Part shown: positions 23,158 through 34,400 of the stretch, one piece after another
Numbering within the stretch: the stretch's first letter is position 1
Layout: each line of letters opens with the position of its first letter
From: Paracamarosporium sp. OC-R06-R3
Taxonomy: Eukaryota > Ascomycota > Dothideomycetes > Pleosporales > Didymosphaeriaceae
Assembly: GCA_019828545.1 (NCBI GenBank)
Contig: JACVRA010000150.1
Location: forward strand, 62,001 to 126,000
DNA length: 64,000 nt
Direction: 5' to 3'
Made by a program: the position numbers and the translations under genes
The notes under the pieces: generated by a model
Databases searched by the model: none
The model's input: only the letters and a program-made list of their open reading frames with translations
Told to the model about the DNA's origin: nothing

Positions 23158-24069
23158 CGGCGCAGATTGGGAAGTTATGCGGAACTAAGAAACCAATGAC
23201 GGCCCTCCCACCACCGCCGGATGATTGAGGAAGAAGTGAGGCCGTGTTAGCTTTCTTGCTACTACGCAAGGAAAATGTCCTTCTTAAAGAATGGCAATAA
23301 TATGAAGGGAAGAACTAACATAACATGGGCGAAAAGCTATTGGCGGGAGTCGTGTCCCACAAGTAGTTTCTAGAGGTACTTTGGCTCGTTTGCCAACCAA
23401 CCTTGGTTGCGAGTGGATAACGACCCCTAGAGTTGGTGGACATCTGGCCTGCTAGTCTTTCGTATCGCAAAACTGCAGCCAAAACTATGTGACTGTTTAT
23501 AGGCTATCGTGATCTTTCTTTTGCGTCGTTCCAGATAAGAAGTGGCGTTCGACGAATTAACTGGTCTCTCACTACTATGACGAGCTTGTAAAGTATCTGC
23601 GCGACAATCTAGTCACTGTCGACACACGCGCAACTTTAACCTGAGATCGTGGCAAACAAGCCTGCGCAAGTGTTGGGATATCGAAACTTACCTTTGGTGA
23701 TTGTCCCAACCACAGCATTACATGCTGCTACGATTAGTGAGCCATGAACAAGGGTACATCGAACGAACCATGGCTCTATAGCGGGCGTGCTCCACTGATG
23801 ATGGTGTTGAGAACGGATAGAGGTCCACCTTGACCCAGAAACGCGTTGCTTGGAACGAACGTGCGAAGCTTTGTCTTCTGTTTCTTTTTTCTTTTTCTTT
23901 TTTGGTTTGTTTTGCGCGAGCTAATGATGACCATTGGTATCGATTTTAAAACTTGTACATTGAATGAATAAAACTGGTTGTAGACGCCTACGCGCCTATT
24001 CGTGCCTTTCCAACGCCCAATAAAAGACCCAACAAGCCCACCCGACCTTCGGGTGCTTTTCGTCACAAA
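23158..24069. other. Spacer between GT2 promoter side and mad2 3' end
   Basis: The GT2 promoter should be here. A pyrimidine-rich plus-strand run occurs at about 23877-23910. No gene is supported. Confidence 0.5.
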
Positions 24070-25192
24070 CTAGTCCGCAAGCCTGCAACTGTTAGCATTG
24101 CATTAGAATTTAAGCGGTAGTTCGCACCTGTAACTAACAAGCGTGTCGACGCGGTGGTTGCTGGTGCTAAAACTCCGGAGCTGCACTTTCTCGCCGTTCT
24201 TGATTTCTTTCGCATCGCTGTCGCCCCATTCCAGTGGAACCTCGGAGTCAGCATCCGCATAAACTAAAACGTTGAACGTGCAGTTCCCGTCCAGCATGGG
24301 TAAGAATGTGACTGATGCTGTAATCTGGCGGAATATAGATTGGATCTCGGCTTGGATTTCGGCCTCTGTTTTGTCTTCAGGAGCTTCGTTTGCTCTAGGT
24401 CATGTGTTAGCTGCAATGCATGGCGAGGCTGAGAAGCTTGAACGCACTCGGGCGCAGAATTTTCCTTGTCGTTCGTCTTCTTGGACGATCTCGATTTTGA
24501 ATTCTTGCCGAATATCTGGACCTGTATTTTACTTAGCTGAAACTCAGGTTGCTATCGTTGAAGCTCCACTTACATCAAACTGCCACCGCTCAACGTGCTC
24601 GCCTGTCTCTTTGCTTGTGATGACAACTACCAGCTTGGAGATCTTTCCACCATACATCCATTCCTTGAGCTGTGACATGATTTTCTTGATGTAGGCCTTC
24701 ACCTGGTCGTCCGCCGTGACCATCATTGTCAAACCATATTTCTTGACACTGGAAAGACGTCAGCAGTGATCTCACTACCTTATGATGATGCATACTCACG
24801 CGGTGAAGTCTTCAGCAGGATACACGCCTCGCTGAAAACTACCCAGAGTCAGTAGCTGTATCAAACCACCGTACTTTGAATCGCGTACAGGATGGTGTTG
24901 ATAGAGTATTCGAACTGTGGTGGAGATTAGCGTGGCCGTTGGATGGGGTGCGGCAGGCGCGACTCACGAATTCATTGACAACCTTGGAGGAACCTAGAGT
25001 CGCCGGTCAGCTTTACCATGGCTTATAGCGTCGTGTCAAAAGTCCGGTGCCTTGGGTTGCCGCAGGACTGGCAATACCCAAACAGTTGACTTCTGGTGGA
25101 TGAGACCGACCCTTTAAAGCGAGCTTATGGACCTTGGACGAGTCCTTGCTCGCGGAAGACTTAGACTTGGACGAGGTCCGAGGCTGGGACAT
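24070..25192 (-). CDS. mad2: Mad2 spindle-assembly checkpoint protein (HORMA domain)
   Basis: Binds Cdc20 at unattached kinetochores and delays anaphase. Eight exons, seven introns: 25192-25111, 24993-24968, 24914-24889, 24838-24800, 24748-24574, 24521-24448, 24394-24128, 24082-24070; 702 nt, 233 residues. Assembled motifs match Mad2 along the length: SSKVVNEFFEYSINTILFQR, RGVYPAEDF, VKKYGLTMMVT, LKEWMYGGKISKLVVVI, GEHVERWQFDV, FRQITASVTFLPML, CTFNVLVYADAD, VQLRSFSTSNHRVDTLVSYR, then the C-terminal LAD. Three exons are only 26, 26 and 39 nt. The first donor is a weak GTCGGT; the others are canonical. A Ser/Lys-rich N-terminal extension and a Lys/Asn-rich loop (near KNSKSRSSKKTNDKEN) exceed the human protein. 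Divergent from guf1. Confidence 0.93.
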
Positions 25193-25552
25193 GGTGGCGT
25201 TTGGGGAGTGTGAAGGTAGCGGGGCGTGTTGGATGAAGTTTTGTTTATATGTGTGTTGGCGGGGTAACTACGAAAGCAGCAGGGGCGGCCTCGGGCGAGC
25301 GCTGTGTGACAAGCAGTCGCGACCCAGCAAATGCGGACCAGAAGCACAATACTCAGTCTCGGATGCAGGCCGTTGTTCTCGATGTCGCGGTCGTCTGCCG
25401 TGTGGTGAAGAGGGTGGGTCCGTCGGCGGAGCAGCCCCTGTGCCGATGCGCTCAGATCAGATCAGATCAGATAAGATCAGAGGCAGCAACTTTTCCCGCG
25501 CGACCGCGTCGCTGAGCTCTGCAGCCAATCCACCACGATCCCATGCGAACTC
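25193..25552. promoter_or_regulatory. Divergent mad2/guf1 promoter region
   Basis: 360 bp between the two start codons. It contains the AGATC pentamer array at 25454-25481 and no obvious TATA box on either strand. Confidence 0.5.
25454..25481. repeat. AGATC pentanucleotide repeat
   Basis: Five tandem AGATC units, the fourth altered to AGATA, followed by a partial unit, about 70 bp before the guf1 ATG. It is a microsatellite in the shared promoter and includes GATA/GATAAG strings on the plus strand. Confidence 0.8.
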
Positions 25553-27520
25553 ATGCGATCATGCGTCCGGACCGCGAGCAGCCTACTGCGCAGTTGGCAG
25601 AGCCGCGCCGTTCGTCCCAACCACACCGGCCTTGAGCGCCTCCCTTGCCTCGCCCGCAGCTATGCACAAGCCTTCCGACCGCAGTCCGACCTCGAGAAAC
25701 GCATTGCCGACATCCCCATCGAGCGCTACCGCAATTTCTGCATCGTAGCACACGTCGACCATGGCAAGAGCACCCTGTCGGATCGCCTGCTCGAGCTGAC
25801 GGGCACCATCGAGCCAGGCGGGAACAAGCAGATCTTGGACAAGCTGGATGTGGAGAGGGAGCGAGGCATCACGGTCAAGGCACAAACATGCACCATGATA
25901 TACACCCACAACGGCGAGGATTACTTGCTGCACCTGGTCGACACGCCTGGTCACGTCGACTTCCGCGCCGAGGTGGCCAGGAGCTATGCCAGCTGCGGTG
26001 GAGCCCTCATCCTCGTCGATGCCAGCCAGGGCGTGCAGGCCCAGACAGTCGCCAACTTCTATCTCGCCTTCTCCCAGGGGCTGACGCTCGTGCCCGTCTT
26101 GAACAAGGTCGATCTCCCTCACGCCGACCCTCCCCGCGTGCTTGAGCAGATGCAAGAAACTTTCGAGCTGGATCCCGACACGGCAGTCCTCGTTTCGGCC
26201 AAAACGGGAAAGAACGTGCAAGCATTGCTACCGGAGGTCGTCAAGCAGATACCTGCCCCCGTCGGGGACGTTAATGGGCCCCTTCGCCTGCTTCTCGTCG
26301 ACTCCTGGTACGATGTGTACAAGGGCGTCATTCTCCTGGTGCGCATCTTCGACGGCCAGGTGCGGCCAGGAGACACGATTCGCTCTTTCGCGACGGGACT
26401 GAAGTACATAGTAGGAGAAGTCGGCATCATGTACCCAGATCAGACCCCGCAGACTGTACTGCGCGCCGGACAAGTCGGCTACATCCACTTCAATCCTGGC
26501 ATGAAGCGGTCACAAGAAGCAAAGGTCGGCGACACATACACTACGCTCGGCTCTGAGAAGCTCGTTCAACCCCTGCCTGGTTTTGAAGAGCCTAAAAGCA
26601 TGGTTTTCGTTGCGGCTTTCCCGACAGACCAAGACAAGCACGAGTTCCTCGAAGACAGCATTAACCAGATTATTCTCAACGACCGCAGCGTCACGCTGCA
26701 GAAAGAGTCATCTGACGCTCTCGGAGCGGGCTGGCGTCTCGGTTTCCTCGGGACACTGCATTGCTCCGTCTTCGAAGACCGCTTGCGTCAGGAACATGGT
26801 GCAAATATTATCATCACGCCGCCGTCCGTCCCTTTCAAAGTCATCTACAAAGATGGCAAGGAGGTCATCATCACAAACCCCAACGACTTTCCCGACCAAG
26901 ACCAAGCACATCTCAAAGTCTTGGAGGTGCATGAACCCTACGTCCTTGCTACCATCACCCTACCTGAAGAGTATCTTGGCGAAGTCATCAAACTATGTGA
27001 GGCGAATCGTGGCGAACAGAAAGAACTCACCTTCTTTACCGCTACTCAGGTCATCTTAAAGTACGATTTGCCTCTCTCTCACCTAGTAGATGACTTCTTC
27101 GGCAAGTTGAAGGGTGCCACAAAGGGCTATGCTTCTCTTGACTACGAAGACTCCGGCTTCCAACGCTCTTCCATCGTCAAACTCAACCTTCTCGTCAACG
27201 GTGCACCTGTGGATGCCGTGTCCCGCGTTCTGCATACGAGCCAGGTAGATCGCGTAGGCCGCGCCTGGGTCGAAAGGTTCAAGGAGCATGTCGACCGCCA
27301 GATGTTCGAAGTTGTGATTCAAGCCGCCGTCGGCAGGCGCATTGTAGCGCGTGCGACGATCAAGCCGTTCCGCAAGGATGTGCTTGCGAAGCTACATGCT
27401 AGTGACATCAGTCGCAGGAGGAAGCTACTCGAGAAGCAAAAGGAGGGACGGAAGAAGTTGAGAGCCGTGGGCAGCGTTGTCATCGAGCAGGAGGCATTTC
27501 AGAAGTTTTTGTCAAAATAA
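25553..27520 (+). CDS. guf1: Mitochondrial translation GTPase Guf1 (LepA/EF4 family)
   Basis: Ribosome-associated GTPase that back-translocates or remodels stalled mitochondrial ribosomes. Single exon, 655 residues. The Arg/Ser-rich N-terminus lacking acids ([20 protein letters not shown]) is a mitochondrial presequence. G motifs: AHVDHGKST (from residue 66), [27 protein letters not shown]. The LepA-specific C-terminal end is present ([20 protein letters not shown], then EQEAFQKFL). Start chosen as the first in-frame ATG giving the presequence; an upstream ATG at about 25543 is out of frame. Secure call. Confidence 0.96.
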   Translation: MRSCVRTASSLLRSWQSRAVRPNHTGLERLPCLARSYAQAFRPQSDLEKRIADIPIERYRNFCIVAHVDHGKSTLSDRLLELTGTIEPGGNKQILDKLDVERERGITVKAQTCTMIYTHNGEDYLLHLVDTPGHVDFRAEVARSYASCGGALILVDASQGVQAQTVANFYLAFSQGLTLVPVLNKVDLPHADPPRVLEQMQETFELDPDTAVLVSAKTGKNVQALLPEVVKQIPAPVGDVNGPLRLLLVDSWYDVYKGVILLVRIFDGQVRPGDTIRSFATGLKYIVGEVGIMYPDQTPQTVLRAGQVGYIHFNPGMKRSQEAKVGDTYTTLGSEKLVQPLPGFEEPKSMVFVAAFPTDQDKHEFLEDSINQIILNDRSVTLQKESSDALGAGWRLGFLGTLHCSVFEDRLRQEHGANIIITPPSVPFKVIYKDGKEVIITNPNDFPDQDQAHLKVLEVHEPYVLATITLPEEYLGEVIKLCEANRGEQKELTFFTATQVILKYDLPLSHLVDDFFGKLKGATKGYASLDYEDSGFQRSSIVKLNLLVNGAPVDAVSRVLHTSQVDRVGRAWVERFKEHVDRQMFEVVIQAAVGRRIVARATIKPFRKDVLAKLHASDISRRRKLLEKQKEGRKKLRAVGSVVIEQEAFQKFLSK

Positions 27521-28197
27521 TATACCCAATCGTTTAACTCATTTACTCCACTCACAATATTTTCATCTTGAATCACTTTTTTTTCCTTCATATATCTGTT
27601 TCTTTTTCCCTCTTTCTCCTAATCACGCTGTTCACTCTACCTAATGGCCAGATCCGGAACGCGGAGAACCGCGACACTTACGCTACGACATCCAGACCAC
27701 CCAGAACCATGCGGGGTTCAATGTGTTCACTACCTTTTGCATGTGTTCAGATTTGCAAATGCGTCGCATGTTTTACGCGTCGTGCGATCGTCCCACTCCT
27801 TAGATCCGCGCTAAATCTAATGACATCAAGATCGAGCCAAATCGCACGTTGCGGCTCCTTATCCGCTTGCTAGCACGCAGGGTATGTCCCACCATTATCG
27901 TAGCTACCGCACGCTACCGTTGGTACAAACGGTTCTTTCTAGACTCATACGGGAATGGCGAGACGGGGTGAAGAACCTACGAGTTAGACGAAAAGCCGGT
28001 GGATGGTGACGTATGGGGCGGGCGGGAAGGGAAGGGGGCACGAAGGCGATTTGATGAAGCTTGCGGATCAATTTTTATGTTCTACATCTACGCTGTTTGT
28101 TAAGAAGAGTGCGCCGTAAGAGCATCCAAGGCAGTGGTGGTCGTGCAAGATTGAGACGCGTACTGTTGTTCCAGCAACACGCGCACCGAACTACATC
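27521..28197. other. Intergenic, tandem plus-strand genes
   Basis: Contains the guf1 3' flank, with a T/C-rich stretch at 27580-27630, and the promoter of the sugar-transporter-like gene. The 101-residue open frame at 27568-27873 shows nothing recognisable. Confidence 0.5.
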
Positions 28198-30886
28198 ATG
28201 GCATATCTAGGGTTGCGAGGGAAGAGTTTGAAGTCGGCAATTAGCTTGGTGTGCGGACTGTGCTTTTTGTAGGTTGATAATCATGTGCTGGGAATCGTGA
28301 ACATGTTGGGCTGACTACTTTAGATGTTTTGGCTATGCGCAAGGGGTGATGGGAGGGCTGTTGACGGTGCCGGCCTTCTTGGACAGATTTCCACAGCTGG
28401 ATACAATCAACAACAATTCTGCTTACAATGCCAAGGTTCAGGGTAGGTTCCAACAACAAAGAAAATGGAAGGTGAGAGCCAAGATTAACGTTTTTAGGTG
28501 CTGTTGTGGGAACATGGAACTTAGGATGTTTTGTCTCGGCCATACTGACCATTTTCCTGGGCGATTACTTGGGAAGGAAGAAGACGCTTATGATAGGCCT
28601 TACGTTCTGGGTCATTGGAGAAGTCATCCAAACTTCATCGTATAGCTTCGGCCAGTTTATTGCTGGACGGGCCGTTGCTGGTTTCGGTACATATCAAATT
28701 CACCTCCACCCTTCATCTTGACCCGATAATTGACGCTTGCAATAGGAAATGGCTTCACGACAGCCACTGTGCCCGCCTACCAAGCTGAATGCGTCAAATC
28801 TCACCGCAAAGGCACAATTTTAATGATCTCTGCCGGCGCCTTCATCGCATTTGGTCTCGCCCTCTCATACTGGCTTGTCTTCGCTTTCGCCTATCTGTCG
28901 AATTTTTCGGCCGCATGGCGCGTTCCCATCGCCGTTCAGATTGTCTTCGCGGTTGTAGCCTTTTTGGTCCTGTTGGTAAGGCATCTATTCGGAAAGAGCA
29001 ACTCAATAAGCTAACGAAGTGTGTTCATCTTAGTTCATTCCCGAATCACCCCGCTGGCTTATTCTCACGGGCCGAGAAGAAGAAGCACTCAAAGTTCTCA
29101 GCGCGCTAAATGATGAAGATATCGAAGGTCCAGAGATTCGCGATGAGTTCCTCCAGATCAAGGATGCGATCCTGGTCATGGCACAGGGGTCATCGAGCTC
29201 CATGACAAGCAACAAAGAGAAGCGAAACTTCCATCGCGTTGTGCTGGCCTATTTTGTCCAGATCTTTCAGCAAATGAGTGGCATCAACTTAGCGCTACAG
29301 TACCTCGCCTTAATGATGTACACTCAGTTCTCGTACACGGGATGGCTTGCCCGCCTCCTCGGTGCGTGTGCGGCAACCTTCTACTTCTTGTCTAGTTTTA
29401 CGGCCGTCGTAGGAATCGATCGATTTTGGGGCCGGCGCTGGTTGATGCTGTTTGGAGCCACGGGCATGTGCATATGCATGGTATTACTGACAGTCCTGGG
29501 GTATCTCTGGAAAGATCACGGTGTCGGCGGGACCAACATAGCACAGACAGTCTTCCTGTTTGGCTTTTTGTTCTTCTTTGCGATGGGTTGGCAAGGTATG
29601 GCCTGGCTGTACCAGGTCGAAGTGGTACCGCTGAGGATCCGCGGGCCAGCGAACGCGCTTTCTACCAGCGCAAATTGGCTGTTCAACTTTGTGTAAGCCT
29701 GATCCCCATCTTTCCTGTTTCCTCTTTATTTCTTTTTCATTGTCTAAATATTGGATGAATTACTGATTGTCGTGACAGTGTGGTTTTCATCGGACCCATC
29801 GCCTTCCACAACATCGGCTGGCGAACATATATAATCTTCGCGGCCACAAATTTCGCCATCATTCCGCTGGTTTTCTTCCTTTACCCGGAAACGGCGTACC
29901 GCTCTCTCGAAGAAGTAGACGTCCTCTTCCATCTCGCTAATGAAGCACCCGGTAACCCCTGGCTCTCTGTGGTGAAAATTTCGCTCAACGAGCCGCTTTG
30001 GTTTGGCAAGAAGGGCGAAATACCTTTCGACTACGAGCATTCTGATTGGCATCAAAGGTACATGCAGTTAATGGGTAGTGGCAGCGGAACGACGCTCGAA
30101 GGCAGTGGGCACCATCAGAGAGAGAAGGGTAGCAGTGGGGAGGGCAGTGAAGGTGGCAGTGGTGGAACACAAGGAAGGAACAACACACCGAACGCAGAAG
30201 GGGTTATTGGTAGAGCCGTCTCATCACCCGAAGACGAATCGCCCAACTCGTCCGGCACGAATTCAGGCCTCAGCGAAAAGCGCCTCATAGAGCAGCACCG
30301 TGCCCACATGGAAGAACAGCGTCATCGTGACCGTGAAGCGCGCAGCTCTACAGGCACAGGCACCACGGCCGTGAGCCGATACAGCGAGCGGCCGCATCTC
30401 CTGGAAGAACCCCAGGACTCTTACCAATCCAACCGCAGTGCCCACTCAGTGCACTCAGACCCCAACTGGTCTTCCTCAGAAATGGCCCCACCACCACTGC
30501 GGGTTCCCAGCCGGGACTCATCACGATCAAACATAACCGGCCGTTCCACCTCCAACTCCATACCGTATCCCGGCCGTATCATCGGGTATCCACGCACACG
30601 TTCCGAAGATGGGCATCATGTCCACACTGGCATCATGCGCACAGAGAGCGGTCGGCAAACATACATGCCCGATGGAATGAGCGATAGTTCCAGTCCTGTG
30701 CAATATTTGCCTGATCGGGTGGAACAGGAGGTTCGCGAGGTGCTAATCAGAGCCGGCGTTGTATTAGGAGAAGGTGATAGAGTTGTTTTAGGCCCAGAAG
30801 GTAGGGCGGTTGTGCGGCCTGGTGCGGGGAGTCGCTCGAGCAGTTTTAGTCACAGGATCGCAAGGGATGCGGGACGAGGACATTAG
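28198..30886 (+). CDS. Sugar-transporter-family MFS protein with long C-terminal tail
   Basis: Six exons: 28198-28268, 28324-28442, 28498-28686, 28746-28975, 29034-29692, 29779-30886; introns 55, 55, 59, 58 and 86 bp, all canonical; 2376 nt, 791 residues. Family motifs: FGYAQGVMGGLLTVPAFL (TM1), GDYLGRKKTLMIG (loop 2-3), GRAVAGFGNGF, VPAYQAE, IPESPRWLI (mid-loop), QQMSGINLALQY (TM7), DRFWGRRWLM, QVEVVPLRIRGPANALST (TM10) and YPETAYRSLEEVDVLF after TM12. That motif ends near residue 470, leaving about 320 more residues of cytosolic, disordered Gly/Ser/Glu/Arg-rich tail, whereas ordinary hexose permeases end some 30-60 residues after it. The long tail recalls glucose sensors such as Snf3/Rgt2, but no specific sensor motif was identified. 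Substrate or sensing role unproven. Confidence 0.9.
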
Positions 30887-31461
30887 TCCTGCTTATGAGG
30901 AGTTTTAGGCGTAAAGGAATGGAACAAGGGTGGCATGAGTGTAATAATAGGTACGAGGGCAGCACGTTTAGCTGATTTGGTATTGACTACACGAAATTAC
31001 GAACTGTAGTATGGAAGCTACACAGACGGTCTTGTACGAAAATCAGCTGCAATCAAATGACCATGCAAATGAACAATCCGCTACTAGGGTTTTATGAGAA
31101 GAAGCTGCATGTAGAACACTATCAAGGCAAATATCAAACTATAAGCTTGCGCATGACTGCTCCTCAAAAGAGATGACAGAAGTGTGTCTACTTTGCTGAG
31201 CTTGCCAACAATGCTTCATCCAAACGCACTTCTAATCATGCAATGCGGCAACTACGAAATATCGCCCACCAAAGCTTGTGAATGTACACAAACATTATGT
31301 TGAGCCAGTAATATAGAACAACAGATAACAAAGAATGCTTTTCAATTCGTTTATTATTCGGTCCGGATATCCATCGCTATGCAGAAAGGCGCAAGACCTG
31401 CCCAAGATCAAAGAACGCCGTACTATGCATAATACATACGCCCACCACATGCGGACTACAA
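30887..31461. other. Convergent intergenic spacer
   Basis: 3' flanks of the sugar-transporter-like gene and RPC1; AT-rich, nothing further. Confidence 0.5.
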
Positions 31462-34400
31462 CTATAATGCATCCCAGCCAGTTTCGAACATTGTCGCTTT
31501 AGCCGCGATATCACCATCTTTAAAGTGCAATGGTCGATACACCTCCATAGCACCTGTTCCAAGCTTTACGCTTTGGCCCATGATGATGCACTCCGAGACG
31601 CCGTCGATATTATCGATCTTACCCTTCGCAGCTGCCTCAAATAGATGATCAGGTGTCTTCTCAAAACTGGCAAGTTGAAGCACACTATCCCTCGTTTTCT
31701 GGAGACCGAACCGAGTGATACCGAATACTGCGCCTTTGAAGGTCATGACGTCGGCGAGCAGTGCCATGTGACGTGGATCAATGTCCATAGATCCCATGAC
31801 TTCCCCAATTTCTGACGCAATGGTCGCACGAGCAGCTTCGATACCGAGGACCTGGTTAACTTCCATGACATGGTTGGATTTGGTTTGGTACGGCTCAATA
31901 CCGGGCGTAGTCAAGCAGTCCTTGAGACCGTAACCTTCAACCAGCAGTTGGCATTCGTATTTGCCCCGTGCGTTAGGAGCAGTCTCCTTTTTGATGATGG
32001 CACGTTGGCAATCAGGGAAACCTTTGATTACAGCATCCAAAACTAGAGTCTTAACCTGCTGAACACGTTCGAAATACTCCTTTTGTAGGGTTTTCGTGGA
32101 CTTGGTAGCAGGTTTCTTCTCGTACTTCGGATCGGAAACGAAGATGGTGATCGTTTTGCCATTTTTGATGGAAACTCTTGCCCCGGTTTTACCCCATTTA
32201 AGTGGTTTGTGCTTGTTAATTCCCGCTATGATATCATGGTCTCGAAGGTCAAGGAAAAGGTCCTTAACCGTTTCCTCGCAGATACCCATGTTAATACGCG
32301 CAGAACCATCTGGATGCCAGACGTCTTCGATGTAGGTGATGATGTCCTTCAAGAACGTCTTCTCTACGCGGGCTTTGACAATTCTCGCCGCAGATTCTTC
32401 TTCTGGATTGGACAATTGACATGCGATGACAGGCGTCGATATGGTAGTAGAGGCGTTGATGATTTCTTTGATACGAGGTACACCTTGTGTGATAGACATA
32501 CCCGCAACACCAGCAAAATGGAAAGTTTTAAGCGTCATCTGGGTACCCGGTTCTCCAATGGACTGTGCGCCGATCGCGCCCACAGCGTGACCTGGCTGTA
32601 CTTTAGACTTCACGTACTTGTCAAGGCACAATTTGATAAACGTTTCGAGTGCCTGCGGTGATATTTTCGCAATACCGTCTGCCAGCCCATACTTTTTGGT
32701 GTCTTGCTCGGACCTTTCCTCTGTCGAATCGGGTGGATCAGGTAGTCCTAAAGAGACGAGAGTCTTTTCAAGTTTGTCCGCCTGTTTAAAAATGAAACCT
32801 TGCACATCATTAAGGAACGTGCGCTCAGGGTCTTTGTCGTCAAGACCAATGTCGCTCTCGTCGTTGAAGTCGAGCTCTGTAACCTGGTCGAGCTTCATAC
32901 GTCGCAGGCTCTTGTTGTTTCGCCTCACGTCGAGCCTCTCCTGAGTATATTTTCGAACTGCATTCGGTGTGAGACTGTGAACTGTGTTGTCCCAGGTTAT
33001 TGTGACTGCATGAGAGAAAGTACGGACGAAGTTCACTGGCGCGGCTTTTCCTTCCATATCGACAGGATCGAGGTCGTCGGCTCCATACTGAAACTGCACA
33101 ACTGTACCAGAAGAATTGCTCACGGTATTGTCATACTGTTTCGATAGATCTTCGAGCGACTTCATTAGCCTTCGACTCATATATCCCGTTTCGGCTGTTT
33201 TAACCGCAGTATCGACTAAACCTTCACGACCACTCATGGCGTGAAAAATGAATTCTGGAGGAGTTAAACCAGAAAAGAAACTATTGCTAACGAATCCTTT
33301 CGATACTGGTTGACGAGCAGCCTTCGGGAAGTGTGGTAGTGTCCTATGCTGGAAACCATCGGCGACACGTGCACCACCAATCATTTGCTGACCGACGGAA
33401 GCAACCATCTGGGAGACGTTGATGTTGGAGCCCTTGGATCCGCACTTGGCCATGAGTAAAGGGGCATTCCATCTACTAAGCTCCTCGAAACATACGTCAC
33501 CGGCCGCGGCACGCACCGCGGATAAGATGCCACCTATCTTGTTTTCCATACTCGTTAGGGCGTCACACCCCGGCATGCGCTCAATTGTACCTGCCTTATA
33601 CTGCTGAATCAGTACGTCGCACTCCTGATACGCCTTGTCAATCAAAGCCTGCTTTTTTTGGTTCAGTCTTTCTCCAGGAGTGACATCGCTGATACCGAGA
33701 GAAAAGCCGTTATTGGTGAGCCAGCGAGCGGAGACCTTTGCAAGTCGGTTCATGGCTTGGACAGCATAGTCTTCCCCAAAGTCACGCATGATGACATAGA
33801 ATACGGAGTCTTTCTTTCCATCACCGACTGTAGCCTTGTCAAAGCATCCGCACATGACTTCAGAATTGCGAATCACAAGGAATGCGTCATCCTCATTGAG
33901 ATCGTCTGCGACTCCTGTCTTGGCCTTGAATTGTTTGCATCTTGCTTCAAGATTCACAAGGATAGGCCTATCGCGTCCCCCGTAGTCCTTGAATGGTCGC
34001 ATAAGAACGCTCCACACCTGTTTACCAGTCCATAGAGCCTGCGGTTTCAGAACAGTCGGCGGGGGTAGCTCAATAGGGTGGCATCGTCCGGTAGAAGGAT
34101 CGAACGCCCCGTCTCCCGCAAACATATAATTACAAATTTGAGTGAAAGTTCCCCGGTCAAAGAAGTTGTTCTTACTGCTTAGTTGGTATGCTGCTGTTAT
34201 GAAATCTTGGATCGCGGCAATGAGTGGCGTTCCGTTCTTGGGAGTTGCTAGGTTGTATTTGACGCCCATGAGCTCAGTGGCTTCTGTCCGCGCTTCTTCG
34301 GTTTGGGGTACGTGCAGGTTCATCTCGTCGCCGTCAAAGTCAGCGTTGTACGGGTTGCAGGCGCACTCATTAAGTCGAAATGTACGCCACGGACGAATCT

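Noticed and set aside
25640..26225. Long minus-strand frame of 212 codons opposite guf1
   Set aside because: Antisense shadow of the highly constrained GTPase coding sequence.
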